Source: Desulfobacula sp. (GTDB taxonomy: Bacteria; Desulfobacterota; Desulfobacteria; Desulfobacterales; Desulfobacteraceae). Taken from it: 12,174 nucleotides of DNA. The stretch spans positions 1-12,174 of the forward strand of contig JABIYQ010000222.1 of assembly GCA_018702715.1 (NCBI GenBank), given 5' to 3'. Of this stretch, positions 7,620-12,174 are shown one piece after another (position 1 is the stretch's first letter; each line of letters starts with the position of its first letter). The notes under the pieces were generated by a model. The model made no database searches. It saw only the letters and a list, made by a program, of their open reading frames with translations, and was not told the origin of the DNA. Made by a program: the position numbers and the translations under genes.

Positions 7620-8488
7620 TGAAACATAAAGATGGATACTTCAAAGGTGTTCGGGATGCAAATATCTATTAGCAATCCTGGTTACCTGAAGGTGAGCCTA
7701 AAGCCATACTTGTAATTGTTCACGGATTGGCTGAGCACAGTGGACGATATATGAATGTTGTCAACCACCTTGTTCCATCTGGATATGCTGTCTATGGAAT
7801 AGATCATATTGGACATGGAAAATCAGATGGTAAAAGAGTATACGTGGAACGATTCGAAGATTTCACAAAAGTGCTGAAGAACTATTTTGACATGATTGAA
7901 AAATTGCAGCCCGACAAACCAATGTTTTTGATCGGACACAGTATGGGTGGGTTGATTAGTGCAGCCTACCTGCTTAATCACCAAAATGAGTTATCTGGTG
8001 AGTTATCAGGGGCCATCCTTTCAGGGCCTGGCATCAAACTGTCTGACGATATCTCGCAAGCGACTATTTTTGCGGCAAAACTGTTTTCTATCATAATGCC
8101 CAAGTTTGGATTAAAGCAATTGGATTCAAAAGGCGTAAGCCGGGACCCGGCAGTGGTAGATGCCTATGTCAATGATCCTCTGGTGTATACTGGGAAAATC
8201 ACAGCACGTCTTGGCGCAGAATTAATCAAAACAATGCAGTATGTAACACAACAAGCAGCAAAGATAAAATTGCCCATTATGATTGTGCAGGGAAGTGATG
8301 ACAAATTAGTTGATCCTGGTGGTGCCCAATTTCTCTATAATTTAGTGGGTTCGAAAGATAAAACTATAAAAATTTATAAGGGTTTTTACCATGAAGTATT
8401 TAATGAACCAGAACATGAACTAGCATTGAATGATGTCAAAACCTGGTTGGAAGATCATCTTACCCATTTTCTGCCCACAACTATATAA
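7619..8488 (+). CDS. Alpha/beta hydrolase (monoacylglycerol lipase type) with in-frame amber codon 18
   Basis: This predicted serine hydrolase of the monoacylglycerol lipase / lysophospholipase family would cleave acyl esters of glycerol. Read from ATG 7619, which overlaps the MFS stop as TAATG, it spans 290 codons. Codon 18 (7670-7672) is TAG inside NIY-TAG-QSWLPEGE, where as I recall this family usually reads NIYYQ-WLPEGE, so a Tyr codon became TAG. Beyond it the frame is intact: oxyanion-loop VHGLAEH (34-40), nucleophile elbow GHSMGG with Ser108, Asp228 (GSDDKLVDP) and His258 (GFYHEVF). The first start after TAG is TTG 7727 (codon 37), with no ribosome site. It would remove the first strands and the HG oxyanion motif, so an internal start is unlikely to give active enzyme. 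Either amber is decoded, as in the nearby mttB, or this is a recent pseudogene. Confidence 0.8.
7670..7672 (+). other. In-frame TAG, candidate pyrrolysine codon in the lipase gene
   Basis: Codon 18 counted from ATG 7619 is TAG, between TAT and CAA. Frame and similarity continue without any shift on both sides. The window also contains a pyrrolysine-type mttB, so amber decoding in this organism is expected from known MttB biology. Insertion of Pyl here is inferred, and a nonsense mutation is the alternative. Confidence 0.5.
7680..7698 (+). promoter_or_regulatory. Hairpin just downstream of the lipase amber codon
   Basis: GGTTACC (7680-7686), loop TGAA, then GGTGAGCC (7691-7698) form a 7-bp stem with one G-U pair and one bulged G. 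It starts 7 bases after the TAG. Pyrrolysine insertion elements proposed for archaeal methylamine methyltransferase genes also lie a few bases after UAG. The stem is short and may simply reflect the LPEGEP codons. Confidence 0.25.
7988..8011 (+). repeat. 12-base in-frame tandem duplication in the lipase gene
   Basis: GAGTTATCTGGT (7988-7999) is followed by GAGTTATCAGGG (8000-8011), ten of twelve bases identical, and encodes ELSG twice (codons 124-131). It lies in the cap-side region after the nucleophile elbow and keeps the frame, as expected for a slippage duplication that was tolerated. Confidence 0.6.
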
Positions 8489-9735
8489 ACAATTACAGAA
8501 CTTAAAATCAGATATCCAAACATCGGTGCATTTTTTGTTTTAAAAATAAAAGAAAGCGTAATAATAACTGCTGCACTGATTACAAAAAATACGGGTTTAG
8601 GGATCTGTTTTAAGATCACCCGTCCAAAATGGACAAACCGTATATGAGTCACCATTAAGACAACTGAGATACCGGTAAGACCCCACAAAATTACCGGAGG
8701 TGCAACAAGAGATGCGCCAAGCACGATCAAAGCTCCTGCAGGACTTGGAAGTCCATTGAATATACCTTCAGGCAGATCAGTGCGAATTTTATCCATGGCA
8801 ATAAACCTGTATAGACGAAAAGCAACTCCTATAACAAAGAGAATACCGACAAACCAGGCAAATGTTCCTCCTTTTTGCACAACCACATAGGCCGGTGCCA
8901 GTCCAAAGCTGACAAAATCAGCAATATCATCCAGATAAGGCCCATATTTGGTTCCACCATGTTTTAGAGCCATGCGACCATCAAAAAGATCAAACAATTG
9001 TCCGACGATGATGATACAAATTGCCCAGGCAAAATAACTATTATGTGTCAGGATAAGGCTTGTTACTCCACAACAAAAATTAAGGGCTGAAAGGATATCT
9101 GCGTAGAGCCGGTTGGGAATAAATTTAAAGACAATAGATGCAGCTGATAGTATAACACAGGCCAAAAGCACTTCATCTAAAATGTTTATCAATTCTGGAT
9201 TTTTCTCCATCAATGCACATAAAATAACAAGACCAAAACAGATAATAGCTTTTATTTTTCCAAAATTATTGGCAGCTCCTGAAAATCTGATCCAGGTCAA
9301 AACCTTCCGGGCAAAAAACTGGCCCACAAATTCAATGACCACAAGAGTCCATATCAATTCTATTGATATCATTCCTGTATAGGCAAACCCAATCAATGGC
9401 GGTAAATAGGTTAATTTGTCACACATGGGATCAAGCCATTCTCCCCATTCAGACCCCAGATTGCATCCCCTTGCCACAACACCGTCTGCGCCATCAAGTA
9501 TTGCGGCAAAGGTAAATATAAATATAGCAATGGATTGATAAGGGGTAAAAAAATAAAAGACAAATCCCAGGACAGCCATGGCTGTCCGCCAATAGCAAAT
9601 TGAATTCGGATGCCAAAGCCACTGGTGTGACATGATATATTCCTGCATAGATTGCTTTTTAACAGCCTGGGAAAGCCATAAGAAAAAAGCAACCCCAATA
9701 ACAGCAGAAAAAACAATTACCAAAAATCTTTCCAT
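8455..9735 (-). CDS. Tandem CDP-alcohol phosphatidyltransferase fusion (PgsA-like + PssA-like domains)
   Basis: This 426-residue membrane protein contains two CDP-alcohol phosphatidyltransferase domains, which join CDP-diacylglycerol to an alcohol in phospholipid synthesis. Domain 1 (about 40-200) carries a perfect signature: Asp81, Asp84-Gly, Ala88-Arg89, Gly98, Asp102, Asp106. Its GKIKA (159-163) suggests a PgsA-like (glycerol-phosphate) enzyme. Domain 2 (about 208-426) resembles phosphatidylserine synthase: NRLYADILSALNFCCG, DLFDGRMAL, DDIADFVSFGLAPA and later FNGLPSPAGA. Its signature is altered: Leu257 replaces the usual Arg, and the following spacer to Gly265 is one residue short. Which alcohols are used is inferred. 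The ATG is 26 bases after the mttB stop with only a weak GAG ribosome site, so the two genes are likely co-transcribed. The 3' end overlaps the convergent lipase gene by 34 bases. Confidence 0.85.
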   Translation of the reverse strand: MERFLVIVFSAVIGVAFFLWLSQAVKKQSMQEYIMSHQWLWHPNSICYWRTAMAVLGFVFYFFTPYQSIAIFIFTFAAILDGADGVVARGCNLGSEWGEWLDPMCDKLTYLPPLIGFAYTGMISIELIWTLVVIEFVGQFFARKVLTWIRFSGAANNFGKIKAIICFGLVILCALMEKNPELINILDEVLLACVILSAASIVFKFIPNRLYADILSALNFCCGVTSLILTHNSYFAWAICIIIVGQLFDLFDGRMALKHGGTKYGPYLDDIADFVSFGLAPAYVVVQKGGTFAWFVGILFVIGVAFRLYRFIAMDKIRTDLPEGIFNGLPSPAGALIVLGASLVAPPVILWGLTGISVVLMVTHIRFVHFGRVILKQIPKPVFFVISAAVIITLSFIFKTKNAPMFGYLILSSVIVYIVVGRKWVR

Positions 9736-9761
9736 TTTATCGTCTCAATTGATTAAATAAT

Positions 9762-11222
9762 TTATGTTTCTTTTTCAGCGTCCTGGACAATTTTACGCAA
9801 TTTTTCCTTTACCCCTGGAGGTAATGGCGCAGGCTTATGATTCTCCAATATTCTTTGTGCCTCTATTATTGCTTTCTCATACATGGTTTTAGATCCATCC
9901 GCCATCCATCGATCGATTCCCTTACGATTGATAATTTTCGGCTGTGACTGAATTCGCATGTGCTTAAAGGTGGCGGGATGACTTAAAAAATCTTTAAAAG
10001 GTCCCACGTCCTTTGTGACATCCACTGCCAGAGTTTCATCGTTCACGGGGATTCCTCCCAGGACATATCGAATCATTTTTGCGAACTCATTATCTATAAC
10101 CAATTGACCAAAATCAAATGTCATGCCAGACTCTACCATACCCAAGCCGTAAATGAGGTTGGCACCTGCCAACGCCGGTAACAAGGCTGTAAGGGTTTTT
10201 TCATGGCCAGTCTGGACATCGGATATTTTGCTGTCAGCCTAGCCACCGGCGACAAAACTCGGTAAGGCATAGTATCGTGCCAGCCTTGCCACAGCCCCGC
10301 TGATCATGGCGCATTCAGGAGATCCCACTGAAGCACTTGCCAGTCTCAAGTCCATTGCCGTGGTGGAGCTTCCATAAATAACCTTGGCTCCTTTACGGGT
10401 CAACTGACTCAACACGATCCCTGACAATACTTCTGCATTGTGATTGACCAGGGTTCCGGCAAGTGTAACAGGTGATGATCCGCCAGCCATGGCCATTGAC
10501 AGAATATTAACTGCCATACCTGAACGGGCAGCACCCATAATCACCTCACAGGTATCTTTCACAAGCTTTAAGGGACTGACCGGGCATGTAACAAATGTGA
10601 CCAGAGGACGTTCCAAAAGCTTTTCGCGGCTTCCTGCAATGGCAGTGGCCATTTCAACAATTTTATCCAGCTGAAATCCATCAAAGGGGCCAAGAAACAG
10701 ATGCTTGCTGGTATTATTAAAGCTGGCTTCTGCATTATGCAATTGGGCAACTGCCTGGGGCACTTCATGGGCTCCTATAGCCCTTTCATAAACATCGATT
10801 TCTTCCATGGCATCGGCCAGTTTTGCTGCATTGGCTACATCCTTTTTAAAGGGTACCCGCAGTTCACCCGTGTATGGATCTCTTACTTTGACACCTTCAC
10901 CAAAGGTGGTAAAACCGACTCTATTGCTTTCAAGGATAATATCATTTTCAGGGGTCCTTCCGGCCAGAAACAACTTGGACGGGGCAGAGGCTATGGCCTC
11001 TTCAACCATATACTGCTGAAGTTTAACGACTTTACTGTCCTGATCAACCTTTGCACCACCATTTTGAAAAAGTTCAATGGCTTCAGGATCTTCAACAAAC
11101 ACCCCCGTATTTTCAAGAACTTCCAGGGTGGCCAGATGAATCTCTTCAAGCTCATCATTGGAGAAAAGGTTAATACCGAATCCACCGCTAAGAGCTTTTC
11201 CGGAATGACTATTTCGTTTCAA
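9762..11222 (-). CDS. mttB: Trimethylamine methyltransferase MttB, pyrrolysine-containing
   Basis: MttB moves a methyl group from trimethylamine to the cobalt of its corrinoid protein MttC, the entry step of anaerobic TMA use. The reading frame runs 486 codons with TAG at codon 328, in LPSFVAGG-TAG-ADSKISD, the known pyrrolysine position of MttB. Beyond it the family sequence continues (GHEKTLTALLPALAGANLIYGLGM, VIDNEFAKMIRYV, GIPVNDETLAVD), so this is readthrough and not a broken gene. Upstream, MAMAGGSSPVTLAGTLVNHN and YGSSTTAMDL also match MttB. Total length is close to the roughly 495 residues of archaeal MttB. The start is TTG 11222, chosen because AAAGGAGG lies 6 bases upstream and no ATG is available. 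Gene callers that treat TAG as stop would split it into 327- and about 140-residue pieces. No mttC, methyl acceptor transferase or pyl gene is in the window. Confidence 0.96.
10239..10241 (-). other. Pyrrolysine (amber) codon of mttB
   Basis: The minus strand reads GGT GGC TAG GCT GAC here, codon 328 of mttB. In characterised MttB proteins the catalytic pyrrolysine lies in this same AGG-Pyl-(S/A)D(S/A)K context, so decoding as Pyl is strongly expected. The required tRNA-Pyl and pylSBCD genes are not in the window. Confidence 0.93.
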
Positions 11223-11228
11223 TAGCTA

Positions 11229-11236
11229 CCTCCTTT
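11229..11236 (-). promoter_or_regulatory. Strong Shine-Dalgarno deciding the TTG start of mttB
   Basis: The minus strand reads AAAGGAGG, 6 bases before TTG at 11222-11220. It is a near-perfect ribosome site at ideal distance, so it supports this unusual start codon. Confidence 0.8.
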
Positions 11237-11252
11237 ATATTAATGGTTTGAA

Positions 11253-11471
11253 TCAATGGGGTACCATGGCAAAATCAAAATACTGTTTATGCACATGACG
11301 AGGTATATACTTTATTTCAACGCAATCACCATCTGATAAAATGTGAGAGTTGTCAATGTAATTTCTCAAAACATATACTGCATCTAAATTAAAATATAAC
11401 TTGATGATATTTGATTTAAGACCTATAAAATGGATAGTTTTATGGTCTAAATGGAAACATATTGAAGTCAA
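11253..11471 (-). CDS. Possible small hypothetical ORF between mttB and the transglycosylase gene
   Basis: A 72-codon open frame on the minus strand ends 30 bases upstream of mttB in the same orientation. The C-terminal two-thirds (for example SDGDCVEIKYIPRHVHK) looks protein-like, but I recognise no family. Against it: the only available start is TTG 11471, no ribosome site precedes it, it contains no Met until near the end, and it covers the promoter-like region of the divergent transglycosylase gene. It may be a gene remnant or a chance frame. Confidence 0.2.
   Translation of the reverse strand: MTSICFHLDHKTIHFIGLKSNIIKLYFNLDAVYVLRNYIDNSHILSDGDCVEIKYIPRHVHKQYFDFAMVPH
11401..11429 (+). promoter_or_regulatory. 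Candidate sigma-70 promoter for the lytic transglycosylase gene
   Basis: TTGATG (11401-11406) and TATAAA (11424-11429) are separated by exactly 17 bases. Transcription would start near 11436, leaving a leader of about 35 bases before ATG 11471. It is the best promoter-like pair in the 248-base region between mttB and this divergent gene. Confidence 0.45.
11419..11448 (+). promoter_or_regulatory. Dyad overlapping the transglycosylase promoter -10
   Basis: AGACCTATAAAA (11419-11430) and TTTTATGGTCT (11438-11448) are complementary over 11 bp with one unpaired T, around a 7-base centre. The left arm contains the proposed -10 hexamer, so the dyad could be an operator where a repressor blocks transcription, or an RNA hairpin in the opposite transcript. 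No cognate regulator is visible. Confidence 0.35.
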
Positions 11472-12052
11472 TGAATAGATTTAAACTCTTTTTGTGGTTG
11501 TTATTAATTTTGATTATTCTTTCAGGCTGTTCCACCCGACCGCCTAAGCATATCAATAATGCCTGCCGTATTTTTGATGAAAAATCAAAGTGGTATAAAG
11601 CCTCGTATAAATCTTATAAAAAGTGGGGAGTTCCTGTGCATGTTCAATTGGCAATAATGCATCAGGAATCACGTTTTGTCCATGATGCAAAACCTCCCAG
11701 ACGAACATTATTATGGTTTATTCCCTGGACTCGTCCCAGTGATGCATTTGGTTATGCCCAGGTAAAAGACTCTACCTGGGATTGGTATAAAGATAAAACC
11801 GGCAATTGGTTTGCCGATCGCGATGATTATAAAGATGCCGTAGATTTTATCGGCTGGTATGGAAATGTCTCCTATAAAATGCTGAAAATTTCCAAATGGG
11901 ATGCATATGGACAATATCTTGCCTATCATGAAGGACATGGCGGATATAAGCGTAAGACTTACCTTAAAAAAAAGTGGCTGATGCAGGTGGCTAAAAAAGT
12001 AAAAGCCAATGCAAGCCGTTATGCACAGCAACTAAAACAATGTAAAAATTAG
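11471..12052 (+). CDS. Lipoprotein lytic transglycosylase (SLT domain)
   Basis: This predicted periplasm-facing lipoprotein cleaves the glycan strands of peptidoglycan between MurNAc and GlcNAc with formation of 1,6-anhydro-MurNAc. The 193-residue product starts MNRFKLF, then has a hydrophobic signal segment ending in the lipobox LSGC, so Cys17 would be lipidated. The SLT-type core shows HQESRF with the likely catalytic Glu near residue 65, FGYAQVKDSTW near 95-105, and YLAYHEGHGGY near 157-167. I prefer ATG 11471. TTG 11462, in frame and 9 bases upstream, is possible and has GGAAA before it. It ends in TAG, the only gene here to do so; the C-terminus is a natural family end. If the amber were read, 25 residues would be added before a second TAG at 12128. 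Confidence 0.86.
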   Translation: MNRFKLFLWLLLILIILSGCSTRPPKHINNACRIFDEKSKWYKASYKSYKKWGVPVHVQLAIMHQESRFVHDAKPPRRTLLWFIPWTRPSDAFGYAQVKDSTWDWYKDKTGNWFADRDDYKDAVDFIGWYGNVSYKMLKISKWDAYGQYLAYHEGHGGYKRKTYLKKKWLMQVAKKVKANASRYAQQLKQCKN

Positions 12053-12127
12053 ATTCCCTCAAAATATTCCGCCGGAGCCTTTAACAACACATCCCAAAAT
12101 GCACATTCAAGGCAAATTGACCTGAAC

Positions 12128-12148
12128 TAGTTGTTGAGCCAACAATTA
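12128..12148 (+). terminator. Weak stem-loop downstream of the transglycosylase gene
   Basis: TAGTTGTTG (12128-12136), loop AGC, CAACAATTA (12140-12148) form a 9-bp stem with one G-U pair, 75 bases after the stop. It is AT-rich and has no following T-run, so termination activity is doubtful. The rest of 12053-12174 shows nothing else. Confidence 0.25.
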
Positions 12149-12174
12149 CAATCCTTGAAGAGGATAAGACCAAA

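Noticed and set aside
7727..8488. Lipase starting at internal TTG 7727 as the true gene
   Set aside because: No Shine-Dalgarno before it, it loses the first strands and HG oxyanion residues, and clear family sequence continues upstream to ATG 7619, which overlaps the MFS stop.
10701..11225. 174-codon plus-strand ORF opposite mttB
   Set aside because: It is the antisense shadow of the well-supported mttB coding sequence and resembles no protein family.
11252..11266. Possible sigma-54 promoter for mttB (minus strand TGGTAC followed by TTGAT)
   Set aside because: The spacing between the two elements is one base short of the strict sigma-54 arrangement and the GC of the -12 box is missing.
1..12174. 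CRISPR arrays, tRNA or rRNA genes, insertion sequences
   Set aside because: I scanned for regular repeats, cloverleaf-like segments and transposase motifs and saw none that could be supported.

Overview
The window looks like chromosomal DNA of an anaerobic Desulfobacterota bacterium of the Desulfobacteraceae type. This is inferred from the gene content: a pyrrolysine-type trimethylamine methyltransferase, a UroD-like protein, an AMP-forming acyl-CoA ligase, and moderate-to-low GC with AT-rich spacers. It is not proven by any marker gene. I see no rRNA, tRNA, CRISPR array, transposase or phage gene. Eleven protein genes are well supported.

Layout. On the plus strand: a long-chain acyl-CoA ligase (246-1979), preceded by a leader with two crossing complementary segment pairs; TrmB tRNA methyltransferase (1999-2658); a UlaG-like metallo-beta-lactamase-fold hydrolase (2737-3489); a GNAT acetyltransferase (3712-4194) just ahead of a 2TM-RCK potassium channel (4210-5208). 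Then comes a tightly coupled three-gene operon: UroD-like protein (5293-6387), Spinster-like MFS transporter (6387-7619) and monoacylglycerol-lipase-type alpha/beta hydrolase (7619-8488). Both junctions are TAATG overlaps. On the minus strand, converging with this operon, lie mttB (11222-9762) and a fusion of two CDP-alcohol phosphatidyltransferase domains (9735-8455). A divergent plus-strand lipoprotein lytic transglycosylase (11471-12052) closes the window.

The central observation is amber decoding. mttB contains an in-frame TAG at codon 328, exactly at the known pyrrolysine site of MttB, and the reading frame continues with full family similarity to codon 486. Across the convergent junction, the lipase gene also has an in-frame TAG, at codon 18. 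There the reading frame is intact on both sides, the start codon is coupled to the upstream gene, and the whole catalytic triad is preserved. In a cell that decodes UAG as pyrrolysine this could yield a full-length lipase carrying Pyl, or a Tyr-like residue if suppressed otherwise. If not, it is a fresh nonsense mutation. Only one of the eleven genes ends in TAG.

How the genes might work together is inference only. Several deal with lipids (acyl-CoA ligase, lysophospholipase-like hydrolase, Spinster-like transporter, phospholipid head-group synthases), and MttB consumes trimethylamine, a breakdown product of choline lipids. No corrinoid protein, pyl genes or choline-TMA lyase lie in the window, so partners must be encoded elsewhere.
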